Counted from the stretch's first letter, positions 1 to 7,906 are shown. The stretch: 18,656 nt of DNA from Candidatus Pacearchaeota archaeon (GCA_023142835.1 JAGLIS010000049.1:1-18656), one strand, 5' to 3'. A program made the numbers and translations. The notes: generated from the sequence alone by a model not told the origin.

Positions 1-564
1 ACTAATGCAACAAGGGATATAAACCGCTAAGAATACCAAAAGTGAAATTAATAAAATAGTTAAGATATTTACTTCTACGCTAAATGCTAATATATAAAAT
101 AAGCTCGCAAAGATAGATAGGAAAACGTGAATTGAATGGCTAACTCTAAACATACAATAAATTCCTGCGAGAGACCCTATTAATGCTACACTTATGATTA
201 AAATTGGGTTCGTAATTATTGGTAAATGAAAATGAGTGTGTAAGGAAAACAGGTTTCCTGTAGCCCAAGGAAAGAAGACATCACTTAAACTCCCAATAAG
301 AATTGCTCCCGTAATTCCGACTAAAACTGTTTTTATAAGAGATTTTTTGTACTTCCAATAAATTGCCGAAGTCGCCATAGCCGAAACTAAGACATGTGCA
401 GGATGTATAAATTCAAACAAAGTTGGGATGATAGCTAAAAAATATGTTTTGTCGATTGAATAAAAAGTCGCTACCAGAATTCCAGCCATCAGACTAGATA
501 TCAAGGTAAATGGTAGATGATTTTTTAATTCTCGCAAAATAGTATAATCTTTCTTAAATACCAT
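1..564 (-). CDS. multi-pass membrane protein, partial (C-terminus outside window)
   Basis: An open reading frame runs from an ATG at 564 to the window edge (188 codons, no stop). It encodes a very hydrophobic protein with about five or six predicted membrane spans. Several histidines lie at or near membrane boundaries: FIHPAHVLVSA near residue 53, HTHFHLP near residue 110, and SHSIHVF near residue 145. That pattern could suit metal or haem binding or transport, but I do not recognise the family. The start is supported by a TATA box (584-593) centred about 26 nt upstream, implying a leaderless mRNA. It lies 36 nt downstream of the GT4 gene on the same strand, so some read-through from that gene is also possible. 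Confidence 0.75.
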   Translation of the reverse strand, partial: MVFKKDYTILRELKNHLPFTLISSLMAGILVATFYSIDKTYFLAIIPTLFEFIHPAHVLVSAMATSAIYWKYKKSLIKTVLVGITGAILIGSLSDVFFPWATGNLFSLHTHFHLPIITNPILIISVALIGSLAGIYCMFRVSHSIHVFLSIFASLFYILAFSVEVNILTILLISLLVFLAVYIPCCIS

Positions 565-583
565 TGAAATAAAAACATTCCAC

Positions 584-593
584 AATTTATAAT
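584..593 (-). promoter_or_regulatory. TATA box for the membrane protein at 564
   Basis: On the minus strand this reads ATTATAAATT. Its centre is about 26 nt before the ATG at 564, so the predicted transcription start is at or next to the start codon (leaderless). Confidence 0.55.
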
Positions 594-600
594 ATTATCG

Positions 601-2406
601 CTATGCTTGTACTTTAGACTGAGCATCAATACATATAGAATCTTCTTCGATTAACTCATTTATATCTTTAAATTTTCCCCTAAAATCTTTATCCTCGGAA
701 ATTTTTGTTGTTAAATATAACCAATTAATTAAATTTTTTATTGTGGAGATATTCTTGTCATAATGGTTAATTGCATTTTCGCTCATTTCTTTGTGTAGTT
801 CTCTGTTTTGGTAAAGTGTAAGCATATATTCAGAAACCTTGTCGGTGTTAAAATTTTCTACCACGAAACCGTTAATGTTATCTTTGACTTGCAGTGGCAA
901 ACCTCCAGAATTGTATGTAATAACAGGTTTCATTTTCATTAGTGCTTCAGTTACTTTAACTTCGTAACCCTCTCGATGCGATAATTGAAGACTAACAAAA
1001 GATTTTCTTATTAATACATTTAATAGTTGATCTCTAAATGGAACTATTGCTACTTTAACATAATCTTTAATTTGAGAGTATTTTTCTTCATTAAGTTTAT
1101 CTAAAACTTGATTATAAATCATTAATCCTTCTGGATCGTCATAAGCCCCATTTCCTGCAATAATAAGATTCGGAATCGAATCAGGATTTATCTTTTTAAT
1201 CTTTTCAAAAAATGATTTGTATGCTTTAATTAAATCAAAAATACCTTTCGCAGGATCAAATCGAGCAACTTGGATAAAATACTCTTCTGAAGGATTCAAA
1301 GCTTTCTGCCCGGTTTTTTCTAACATTTCATTAAACAATTCAAAATAATAAGAAGTCGAATTATCATCTATATTTTTATTTAAGCCATCAAAGGAATCTG
1401 TAGTCGGAGGCATAAAGAGTACCTTGTCTTTATTAACATTTTTTGGAACGAAATTTTCTATTGGATGACTTGCAAACAAATCTATTTCTTTCAGGTTGTC
1501 ATGTATAAAGTTCCAAGTATCGTGTTGGACTTTACATTTATCATTTATCAGCGAGGTGTCAAGTTGTGTGTGCGATCGATAAATAATTTTTGCATCAGGA
1601 TTCACTTTTTTGATATGTTTTATAAGACCGCTTGGTTGAGGGTCATCAATCACAAAAACATTTAAACTTTTAAATAAATCTTCAAATGATTCCGCATTAT
1701 TATTTGTCCAATCAGAATAATATTCTATATCCTTCGAAGTTAATCTGAATTCTTCATGATATAAACCGTGTAAAACATTATGAATTTTTTGCTTTGTTAT
1801 TTTAAATACTTCTTCATTTCCCGAGACAACATACCAGCCAATATCTAGATTAAGAAGATTAGATAATCTTATGAGGGAATGCCTCATTAAAGCGACCCCT
1901 CCACCACTAACTGTAGAATTAAAAAAACCAACTTTAAGGTTCTTCTCTTTAAATTCCTTAGATAATTTATCCAACAATTCCACATGATTTTCAGACGAAG
2001 ATTCTTTTATCTTATCTAAGCTAACTAAAAAATTATGGACATTGACTCTCCCAAAGGACGTCCCAATATTATCAGAATGGTCTTCATTAAAATTGGCTCT
2101 AACTTTTTGTATGATGTCTTCCTCCCCAAGTTTTTCAAAATCTTCAATAGAAACAAAATGAGGAACAATATCTAAGTTAAGCCATAAATACTCTGCAAGT
2201 TTTTCATCAAAATTATCACTAATGATTGCTAGAGCTCCAATCTTAGTATGATTTTTTTCAGCAAATGAATATATAATTTCGCAGATCTCTTTGGGAAAAT
2301 AACTTCTACTAAGATTAAATCTTTCATTAGAGTTAGTTTGACCCCTAATTGAAATCTCTATACATCCATCTCTAATTTTTACAAATCCGTAAGATATTTT
2401 TTTCAT
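601..2406 (-). CDS. GT4 glycosyltransferase, trehalose phosphorylase/synthase (Ccg-9-like)
   Basis: A 601-residue GT-B glycosyltransferase. The N-terminal ~150 residues and the motifs GGGVALMRHSLIRL, FKITKQKIHNVLHG, IDDPQPSGLI, YRSHTQ and FMPPTTDSFDGLNK match what I recall of the fungal retaining trehalose phosphorylase / Ccg-9 family, more than the shorter archaeal TreT. The C-terminal half has the GT4 donor-site signatures QVARFDPAKG, IIAGNG and the E-x7-E motif in HREGYEVKVTEALMKMKPVI. Family members form or phosphorolyse trehalose using glucose-1-phosphate or NDP-glucose; donor and direction cannot be read from sequence. No signal peptide, so cytosolic. The ATG at 2406 is supported by a TATA box at 2427-2436. 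It lies 43 nt downstream of polB but has its own promoter. Confidence 0.8.
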   Translation of the reverse strand: MKKISYGFVKIRDGCIEISIRGQTNSNERFNLSRSYFPKEICEIIYSFAEKNHTKIGALAIISDNFDEKLAEYLWLNLDIVPHFVSIEDFEKLGEEDIIQKVRANFNEDHSDNIGTSFGRVNVHNFLVSLDKIKESSSENHVELLDKLSKEFKEKNLKVGFFNSTVSGGGVALMRHSLIRLSNLLNLDIGWYVVSGNEEVFKITKQKIHNVLHGLYHEEFRLTSKDIEYYSDWTNNNAESFEDLFKSLNVFVIDDPQPSGLIKHIKKVNPDAKIIYRSHTQLDTSLINDKCKVQHDTWNFIHDNLKEIDLFASHPIENFVPKNVNKDKVLFMPPTTDSFDGLNKNIDDNSTSYYFELFNEMLEKTGQKALNPSEEYFIQVARFDPAKGIFDLIKAYKSFFEKIKKINPDSIPNLIIAGNGAYDDPEGLMIYNQVLDKLNEEKYSQIKDYVKVAIVPFRDQLLNVLIRKSFVSLQLSHREGYEVKVTEALMKMKPVITYNSGGLPLQVKDNINGFVVENFNTDKVSEYMLTLYQNRELHKEMSENAINHYDKNISTIKNLINWLYLTTKISEDKDFRGKFKDINELIEEDSICIDAQSKVQA

Positions 2407-2426
2407 AATCTAAATTGAATACATTT

Positions 2427-2436
2427 GTTTTTATAT
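2427..2436 (-). promoter_or_regulatory. TATA box for the GT4 gene
   Basis: Reads ATATAAAAAC on the minus strand, inside an A/T-rich BRE-like context. Its centre is about 26 nt upstream of the ATG at 2406, predicting a leaderless transcript. Confidence 0.55.
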
Positions 2437-2449
2437 TTTATCTTTTATC

Positions 2450-4915
2450 TTAAAACAGCTTTTTTTGACTCTCACCTTCGATGATTTCTCGAATATTGAC
2501 TTCAAACACGTTAAAAATGTTCTCGACTGCAGGTAATATTTGATTATTAAGATAATAGTCAAGGTTATACTTTGCTTTTTCATCTACTAAATAAACTCCC
2601 TCCCTAACTCGCTTACCTTTGTTCTCCCCGATAAAATATTCAATCAGCATCCCCACCGAAACGGGAATTCCTTTTGCTATCATTTTTTTAGCTGCGACAA
2701 CATGAGGTCCTTCTGATAAATATTCTTCTAGCGGTCTCCTCAGTTGTGTCCTAATCATTAAATCTTTCAAATCAATTTTTCTATTTTTTAAATCCTCAAC
2801 AACTTCCTTTAATAGTTCTAAGGATTTTTTTTCATCGCCATCATCTAAAATTTTCTTCAAAATTTGACTCTGTAAAGTCCTAGTTAATCTGCACCAATCA
2901 CGCCGTACAGTTTCAAATCCCCGAATCTTAATCTTCCTTTTCTCATTGACTAAGGCATATTTCTTTTTAGCCCCTTTGCTTATCGTCCTCTTCGAAACAA
3001 ATAAACCTCTAGCATAAAAATCCTCTAAGTCTAATTCCATAATTCCTGGAAGTTTTGAATTTATCTTTTTTAAAAAATCCATTATTTCTTTCTTATTTTT
3101 ATCGCCTTGCAAAAATGCAATAGAATCTGTATCAGAATATATTATTTTATATCCTTCTTTCTGAATCAAGTCTATAGTATCTTTCGTAAATTTTCTTACA
3201 AATGCTAACGTTGAAGCGGCTGCCTCTCTGCAATAATATCTTGCCCCAAAAAATCCTAAGTAACCGTAAGATGCATTTGCCAGCAATTTGTAAGCATTAG
3301 ATCTCGCTTTAGTGATTGGATTTTTATTTTCATTATATTCTTGTTTATATTTTTTTCTTTTGTCAACAACTTCTTTAAGCAGCGTCGGAGAGAATCCTTC
3401 TTCTTTCGTAAAATAAAATTTTCCTTTCTTTCCGTCTAATTCAAATTCAGGAGATTCATAAGAATTTTTTTCCTTTTCTTTCAGAAATGTAGATTTAGAA
3501 ATATTAAATGAAGCTATGATACTTGCATGCATACTAGTAAAATCAAACATAACTAAATTTTCGTAAAGTCCGGGAACAGGTTCAAAAACGAATGCCCCTT
3601 CATATTTTCCTTTAGCTTTTCTCTCGTTTATCTCATCATACGTCGGTCTTTTTTCCGCGATTTCATTGAACCTATCTAAATTGTGAAGAAGATGATTCTC
3701 AACATGAGAAGACATCCTATCTCGCGTCACATCAAATAATGGTTCTTTTATAATCCTACTAAACTCAAATATATCTGGCCAAATTTTCTTAGCAAGTTTG
3801 TAAGTAATCATCGAGTCCTGTAAATTATAAGAAAAAAAATCACACCAGTCTTTGTCTTTCATGTTAGACAAACGATTAAAATCGAAATCTTCTTTTTTCT
3901 CACCTAAAAGTTCTCCTGCAACTTCGTTCAGCGATAATGTCTCTGATTGTAAGTATTGTGAAAAAACAGCGTCTATAAATCTAAATAAATCAAGATGAAT
4001 AATTCCTGCGATTTTTCCTGAAGGGATTCTTCCTCGAGTAAAAGTCGGCCCCTTGCCATCAACACCAAGAGAAAGTTTTATTTTGTTTTTTTGGGATACC
4101 GCTTTTAAGTAAGGTAAATCAAATCCGTCGGAAAAATAACCAACTAAAATATCTGGATCATATTCATTAACTAATTCAGAAAATCTTTCGAGCATTGCTC
4201 CTTCATCTTTAAGGCATTCGACATAATCCTGTTTGTCTTCACATTTTTTCCAAGTTAATACTTTCCCCATACCTTCTCCATATAATGAAATCATCAAAAC
4301 ATTTCCTTTTCCGAGTTCAATGTTATCAGATTCTATATCGTATGCTAAAATTCGTGGTTCAAACTTTCTATCTTCTTTCAGGGAAGTAATCTTTTTAGCA
4401 ATAATACAATTTTCCAAATCAAGTGCTTCAGAAATTCCTCCGAAATCCCTTATGTCCAGTATATCTCCCTCGACATCATACCATTTCAAAGGCTCGATAT
4501 TTTTTTCCTTAATGTATTTAGAAATCAAGGAAATATCATATTCTCTTCTGAATTCAATTTCTTTTAAATCTCCAATAGCTGAAGCAATATCATGTGCGTC
4601 TTTGTGATTTGTCACGAAAACTCGGATGGCTTTAACTTTATTTCCTAGAAACTTTTTATCAGAAATTTCTGTTTTCAAAATCTTTGTAACTCTTGAAGCT
4701 TTTTTAACTTCCAATTTTTCAATCTTTTTTACGACTTCTTCGGCTTTGTCCTCATATCCTTTTTTTAATATAACCCAAAAATTTGGCTCATAGGAATCAA
4801 TTACACAAATTTTCTTGCCTTTTCCTGTTCGACCAATTAGTCTAACATAGTTCTTTCCCTCAAAGTCAAAGTAATCATAATCGACAGGGACAAATTCAAA
4901 TTTCATATTTGACAT
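2450..4915 (-). CDS. polB: family B DNA polymerase
   Basis: Replicative-type DNA polymerase with 3'-5' exonuclease, 821 residues from the chosen start. Exo I is DIES (D193, E195), Exo II is YFSDGFDLPYL (D266), and Exo III is YNLQDS. Polymerase motif A reads DFTSMHASII (D458), with His463 where family B enzymes normally have the steric-gate Tyr of SLYPS. Motif B is KLLANASYGYLGF and motif C is YSDTDS (D595, D597). The catalytic Asp residues are all present. The C-terminus SQKKLF is a weak PIP-like (PCNA-binding) ending. No intein is seen. Start: ATG 4915 has GAGGT 7 nt upstream. ATG 4906 (3 residues shorter) has a TATA-like AAATATATAAAG at the leaderless distance. An upstream GTG at 4975 would add 20 unlikely residues. 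Divergent from the fen1 unit. Confidence 0.95.
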   Translation of the reverse strand: MSNMKFEFVPVDYDYFDFEGKNYVRLIGRTGKGKKICVIDSYEPNFWVILKKGYEDKAEEVVKKIEKLEVKKASRVTKILKTEISDKKFLGNKVKAIRVFVTNHKDAHDIASAIGDLKEIEFRREYDISLISKYIKEKNIEPLKWYDVEGDILDIRDFGGISEALDLENCIIAKKITSLKEDRKFEPRILAYDIESDNIELGKGNVLMISLYGEGMGKVLTWKKCEDKQDYVECLKDEGAMLERFSELVNEYDPDILVGYFSDGFDLPYLKAVSQKNKIKLSLGVDGKGPTFTRGRIPSGKIAGIIHLDLFRFIDAVFSQYLQSETLSLNEVAGELLGEKKEDFDFNRLSNMKDKDWCDFFSYNLQDSMITYKLAKKIWPDIFEFSRIIKEPLFDVTRDRMSSHVENHLLHNLDRFNEIAEKRPTYDEINERKAKGKYEGAFVFEPVPGLYENLVMFDFTSMHASIIASFNISKSTFLKEKEKNSYESPEFELDGKKGKFYFTKEEGFSPTLLKEVVDKRKKYKQEYNENKNPITKARSNAYKLLANASYGYLGFFGARYYCREAAASTLAFVRKFTKDTIDLIQKEGYKIIYSDTDSIAFLQGDKNKKEIMDFLKKINSKLPGIMELDLEDFYARGLFVSKRTISKGAKKKYALVNEKRKIKIRGFETVRRDWCRLTRTLQSQILKKILDDGDEKKSLELLKEVVEDLKNRKIDLKDLMIRTQLRRPLEEYLSEGPHVVAAKKMIAKGIPVSVGMLIEYFIGENKGKRVREGVYLVDEKAKYNLDYYLNNQILPAVENIFNVFEVNIREIIEGESQKKLF

Positions 4916-4997
4916 AGTGGAAACCTCTTTATATATTTTTTGAAGAATATTGTAACCTAGGATGAACATAATCACTAGATAAATACGACAACCAAAA

Positions 4998-5007
4998 TAT
5001 TTATAAA
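4998..5007 (-). promoter_or_regulatory. TATA box in the polB/hypothetical divergent promoter region
   Basis: TTTATAAATA on the minus strand predicts a transcription start near 4976 and a leader of about 60 nt carrying the GAGGT Shine-Dalgarno of polB. The element is near-symmetrical and might also serve the plus-strand gene at 5063. A second TATA-like element at 4927-4938 competes as the polB promoter. Confidence 0.45.
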
Positions 5008-5062
5008 TTCCCTTTAAGAGAAGATATCATAGGTTAGTAAAAATTAATTTTTCAATATTAAA

Positions 5063-5530
5063 ATGGAAAAAGATAATTACTATTGTGTTTGTTTTTCGGA
5101 AAATATTTTAGATATTCAAAGTTATAAGAAAACTCTTAAAGATAATCTCTATTTAATAAAAGCACAAACTAGAAATAAGGCGATAATTAAGCTGATATCT
5201 AATTATGAGGGGAAACTGGATAAAGACTCAATTTTATTTCGTCTCAAGAGTAAATTTGGTAATCTTTCAAAATTAACATTAAATTTAGACAAGATACCTC
5301 AGGCCTCTCTCCTTTATGATTTTTCAGGGGGTAGGAGAACAATAAAACTCCTAGGAACGGGTGGGCTTGCTAAAAAGATTGAAGAAGAATTTGGTTCACT
5401 AGTTAATGAGAAAGATTGTCTTGATATAGCTAAAGAATATCTAAATGAAAAGGTTAATAATCTTCGTAACCCTCGTACTGGATATAATGGGTGTACAAAT
5501 ATCGGAAATCATTCCGAGGAAGGAAATTGA
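5063..5530 (+). CDS. hypothetical protein upstream of fen1
   Basis: Encodes 155 residues and I do not recognise the family. It looks soluble, with mixed charged and hydrophobic segments and no signal peptide or membrane span. Visible features are a basic central segment (SGGRRTIKLLGTGGLAKKI, about residues 88-106) followed by a predicted helix. The last 44 nt overlap the fen1 start in a different frame, so the C-terminal tail (NPRTGYNGCTN and beyond) is constrained by two genes. No clear Shine-Dalgarno precedes the ATG, and a TATA box at the leaderless distance is only weakly present. The ORF is long for chance and fills the gap between divergent polB and fen1. It may have a role near replication, but that is context only. 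Confidence 0.55.
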   Translation: MEKDNYYCVCFSENILDIQSYKKTLKDNLYLIKAQTRNKAIIKLISNYEGKLDKDSILFRLKSKFGNLSKLTLNLDKIPQASLLYDFSGGRRTIKLLGTGGLAKKIEEEFGSLVNEKDCLDIAKEYLNEKVNNLRNPRTGYNGCTNIGNHSEEGN

Positions 5531-6518
5531 ATTCTCGGATTTGAAAGGGAAAGTCTTAGCGATAGATGCTTTTAATAGTCTTTATCAGTTCTTAACGACG
5601 ATTCGACAACCTGATGGGGCTCCTTTGATGAATAAGCATGGGAAAATAACTTCTCATCTTTCTGGACTTTTTTATAGGAATATAAATCTTTTACAGGAAG
5701 GGGTAAAGCCAGTATACGTCTTTGATGGAAAATCTCCCGAGTTGAAACAGGCAGAGATTGAAAGAAGGAGGGAAGTAAAACGAGTTGCGGAACAAAAGTA
5801 TGAGGAAGCGAAATCAAAGGAAGATATGGGTGAGATGAAAAAGTACGGGGGACGATTTGTAAAGATTACTGAGGAGATAATTGAGGAAAGTAAGGAACTC
5901 TTGGCGGCGATGGGGATTCCAGTGATTCAATCTCCCGGAGAAGGTGAGGCAGAGGCAGCGATATTGGCAAGAGCAAAAAAAGTTTGGGCAGCTGCATCTC
6001 AAGATTACGACGCAATACTTTATGGAGCTCCATATCTTATTCGAAATTTGACCTCGGCACGACGACGAAAGACTGCTGCAGGAATTTATGTTGATATTAA
6101 ATTAGAACTAATTGAGTTTCAAGACGTTCTTAATAAGTTGCAGATAGATAAAGACCAGCTTATTTGTCTAGCAATCCTCGTGGGAACAGATTATAATCCT
6201 GGAGGAATAAAAGGTCTCGGTCAAAAACGTGCATTAGAAATTGTCCAGAAATATATATACCCTGTGGAAATTTTTAAGCATGTTCAAAAAGATGATAGAT
6301 ATAATTTTATTTTTGACTGGCAAGAAATTTTCAGACAATTTCACGAATACGAATCGTCATATAATGAAGAAATTGAATTTAAAAAAATCAATGAAGAAAA
6401 GGTAAGGGAAATTCTTCTCTCAAATGATTTTTCAGAAAATAGAATAGATTCAGGATTACAAAGATTGGAAAAAATAGAGGAAGGGAAAAAACAAAAAGGG
6501 TTGGGAGATTTTTTTTAG
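5487..6518 (+). CDS. fen: flap endonuclease 1 (FEN1)
   Basis: Structure-specific 5' nuclease that removes flaps during Okazaki-fragment maturation and repair. The start MGVQISEIIPRKEI gives 343 residues, the usual archaeal FEN1 length; the longer in-frame GTG/ATG start upstream would add 14 residues absent from the family. Metal-binding residues sit at the classical positions: D27 (AIDAFN), D80 (VFDGK), E152 and E154 (GEGEAEAA), D173 and D175 (SQDYDA) and D235 (VGTDYNPGG), followed by the helix-hairpin-helix segment GIKGLGQKRAL. The C-terminus QKGLGDFF (336-343) is a textbook PIP box for PCNA binding. It overlaps the upstream hypothetical gene by 44 nt and is probably co-transcribed with it. 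The run of eight T at the 3' end can act as an archaeal terminator. Confidence 0.97.
   Translation: MGVQISEIIPRKEIEFSDLKGKVLAIDAFNSLYQFLTTIRQPDGAPLMNKHGKITSHLSGLFYRNINLLQEGVKPVYVFDGKSPELKQAEIERRREVKRVAEQKYEEAKSKEDMGEMKKYGGRFVKITEEIIEESKELLAAMGIPVIQSPGEGEAEAAILARAKKVWAAASQDYDAILYGAPYLIRNLTSARRRKTAAGIYVDIKLELIEFQDVLNKLQIDKDQLICLAILVGTDYNPGGIKGLGQKRALEIVQKYIYPVEIFKHVQKDDRYNFIFDWQEIFRQFHEYESSYNEEIEFKKINEEKVREILLSNDFSENRIDSGLQRLEKIEEGKKQKGLGDFF
6508..6516 (+). terminator. oligo-T terminator at the fen1 3' end
   Basis: A run of eight T overlaps the last codons of fen1, before the convergent gene ending at 6548. Archaeal RNA polymerase terminates at such T-runs without needing a hairpin. Confidence 0.4.
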
Positions 6519-6547
6519 TTGTTGTCTTGGAAAGTCTAAGAAGAATA

Positions 6548-7264
6548 TTAGGGCTGAATTGCACTAGTAACAATTTTCTCAAGAACTTCACGATTGAGTG
6601 CGGTTTCTGTTGTTGCTTTTTCTTCTTTTTTCTTATCTATTCCTTTTTTAATAGCTAGTAAAACTTGTGGTGCATACCTTAATAATACTATGAATATTAA
6701 TACAGTAACTATTGCAATAATGATTGCAATAGCAAATCCCCAAGGTAAAATATAATTCCAGAAAATATCCCACAATCCATAAACAAAATTAGATAACTTT
6801 ACAAAAACTTTCGTAATAAGGAGGATAATAAATATTGCAGACCCTAAAAGGTTTGCCCAGCTGAATTCAAAAAAACCCATTTTTTGACCTAGAGACTCAA
6901 ATATGCCAAAAGTCGCATTAGCATTAAGTATTAATGTAATAAAAAAAATTAATAAAATATAAAGATTAATAAAAAATAATAAACTAATAGATGGCACCAT
7001 TCCAAAAACAATCTTTAACCATGACGCATTTTCTTCAAGCAATAAATTTATATCATCGATTCTCTTTTCGAAATCTGTTTCAAATGGTTTAAATTTATCA
7101 TAATTAATTTTGCCCGTTTCACCATCAATAGGAATCTGACTAATAACTTCTTCAATTTTCTCTACATCTTGCTCACTGCCAATACTTGCATTCGGCTCTT
7201 CTAGAGCAACGACGAAACTAAATAAAAGCAAAAATAATAAACCAGTAATTATAATTTTTTTCAT
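6548..7264 (-). CDS. signal-peptide multi-pass membrane protein, array member 1
   Basis: Encodes 238 residues from the ATG at 7264. An N-terminal signal peptide (KKIIITGLLFLLLFSFVVA) is followed by an acidic extracytoplasmic segment of about 70 residues. Four or so membrane spans follow (around SLLFFINLYILLIFFIT, SAIFIILLITKVF and AIAIIIAIVTVLIFIVLL), then a basic/charged cytoplasmic tail. Function unknown. An in-frame ATG at 7312 overlaps the stop of the upstream HTH gene (TAATG) and would allow coupling, but it buries the signal peptide behind 16 extra residues. The ATG at 7264 has a TATA box (7286-7295) at the leaderless distance and is preferred. It resembles the protein at 7907 in plan (acidic ectodomain, then K/R-I-x-FG, then spans). 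Confidence 0.8.
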   Translation of the reverse strand: MKKIIITGLLFLLLFSFVVALEEPNASIGSEQDVEKIEEVISQIPIDGETGKINYDKFKPFETDFEKRIDDINLLLEENASWLKIVFGMVPSISLLFFINLYILLIFFITLILNANATFGIFESLGQKMGFFEFSWANLLGSAIFIILLITKVFVKLSNFVYGLWDIFWNYILPWGFAIAIIIAIVTVLIFIVLLRYAPQVLLAIKKGIDKKKEEKATTETALNREVLEKIVTSAIQP

Positions 7265-7285
7265 TCTAATCTTTTTAACGAATCC

Positions 7286-7295
7286 CTTTATTATA
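7286..7295 (-). promoter_or_regulatory. TATA box for array member 1
   Basis: TATAATAAAG on the minus strand, centred about 26 nt upstream of the ATG at 7264. It lies in the space between the HTH gene stop and that ATG, and so decides the start. Confidence 0.5.
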
Positions 7296-7311
7296 CACTC
7301 ATTCCAATCCA

Positions 7312-7818
7312 TTACGCCAAATATCCCTCCAATACATATCCATTCATAATATTATTTCTTAGCTCTTTATTAACTTTTTCCAAAGATTCAAAAACAAAGA
7401 CTTGAATTTTTCGCCCTAATTTTTTTTCAGATTTATCAATATTAATTTTCTTTTCAGATTTACTAAAAACAGCAATATCAATATCCGATTCTTTGGTTAC
7501 TTCTAATTTCGAAAGAGAACCAAATAAAATAATAGAATTACTATATAACTCATCTCCTAAAAACCCAATCAACTCTTTCAATTTTTCACTCCAATATATA
7601 CGAGACAAATCCCTCATGATTAAATTTTCCCTATTTACTCTAAATAACAAAAAACCTCTCTCTTCTCTTCTTTTAAGAAACCCCTCACTAACAAACTTAT
7701 TAAGCATTTTTGAAGCCGTTGGAGGACTAACTCTAACTTCTCGAGAATATTCTCTAACCGAAAATTCTTTATAACAATCTTCGAAATAAAAACTTAAGTC
7801 ATTAATTATCTTTAACAT
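7312..7818 (-). CDS. HTH - nucleotidyltransferase (MNT-like) protein, probable autoregulator
   Basis: Encodes 168 residues in two parts. Residues 1-60 form a winged-helix DNA-binding domain (EYSREVRVSPPTASKMLNKF, then GFLKRREERGFLLFRV as the wing). From about residue 90 there is a minimal nucleotidyltransferase fold with the signature LFGSLSKLEV....DIDIAVFS, i.e. GS-x(n)-DxD. MNT domains transfer nucleotides to proteins or small molecules and often pair with HEPN partners in toxin-antitoxin modules; no HEPN gene is visible next to this one. Such HTH-NTase fusions are common in archaea, with unknown substrates. The start is supported by a TATA box at 7841-7850 at leaderless distance. Inverted repeats over the start codon suggest self-repression. 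It sits within the membrane-protein array and may regulate it. Confidence 0.85.
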   Translation of the reverse strand: MLKIINDLSFYFEDCYKEFSVREYSREVRVSPPTASKMLNKFVSEGFLKRREERGFLLFRVNRENLIMRDLSRIYWSEKLKELIGFLGDELYSNSIILFGSLSKLEVTKESDIDIAVFSKSEKKINIDKSEKKLGRKIQVFVFESLEKVNKELRNNIMNGYVLEGYLA

Positions 7819-7836
7819 GTGTTAAATAAACTTAAC
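7811..7836. promoter_or_regulatory. putative operator: repeated TTAACA half-sites
   Basis: TTTAACA-TG-TGTTAAA is a perfect 7-bp inverted repeat centred on the HTH gene start codon. A third half-site, TTAACAG, follows about 7 nt further (near 7831-7837), next to the TATA box at 7841-7850. Placement between TATA box and start codon fits a repressor site, most simply for the HTH-NTase protein itself. Binding is inferred. Confidence 0.5.
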
Positions 7837-7840
7837 AGTT

Positions 7841-7850
7841 ATTTATAAAT
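7841..7850 (-). promoter_or_regulatory. TATA box for the HTH-NTase gene
   Basis: ATTTATAAAT, self-complementary, centred about 26 nt before the ATG at 7818. Confidence 0.55.
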
Positions 7851-7878
7851 CTTTTGTTGGAGAAATATAAAGAAAGAG

Positions 7879-7887
7879 TTTTAAACA
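7879..7887 (+). promoter_or_regulatory. TATA box for array member 2
   Basis: TTTTAAACA-like element centred about 25 nt before the ATG at 7907. It is divergent from, and within 40 nt of, the HTH-NTase promoter, so the two could share regulation. Confidence 0.5.
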
Positions 7888-7906
7888 TCCTATAGTTAAA
7901 TATCCT

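Noticed and set aside
4233..4607. Plus-strand ORF of 124 codons antisense to polB
   Set aside because: It lies wholly inside a clear DNA polymerase gene, the product is Ser/Ile/Phe-rich with no recognisable motifs, and it is a typical shadow of an AT-rich gene.
4916..4975. GTG-initiated N-terminal extension of PolB at the leaderless distance from a TATA box
   Set aside because: It would add 20 residues (starting MIMFILGYN) before the family's normal beginning, and a Shine-Dalgarno-led ATG at 4915 (or leaderless ATG at 4906) explains the gene better.
7265..7312. TAATG-coupled start for array member 1
   Set aside because: It would place 16 polar residues before the signal peptide; a TATA box at leaderless distance supports the ATG at 7264. 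It is kept only as an alternative.
7312..7818. MNT-HEPN toxin-antitoxin module
   Set aside because: Only the nucleotidyltransferase part is present; neither neighbour has a HEPN motif (R-x4-6-H) in a small soluble protein.
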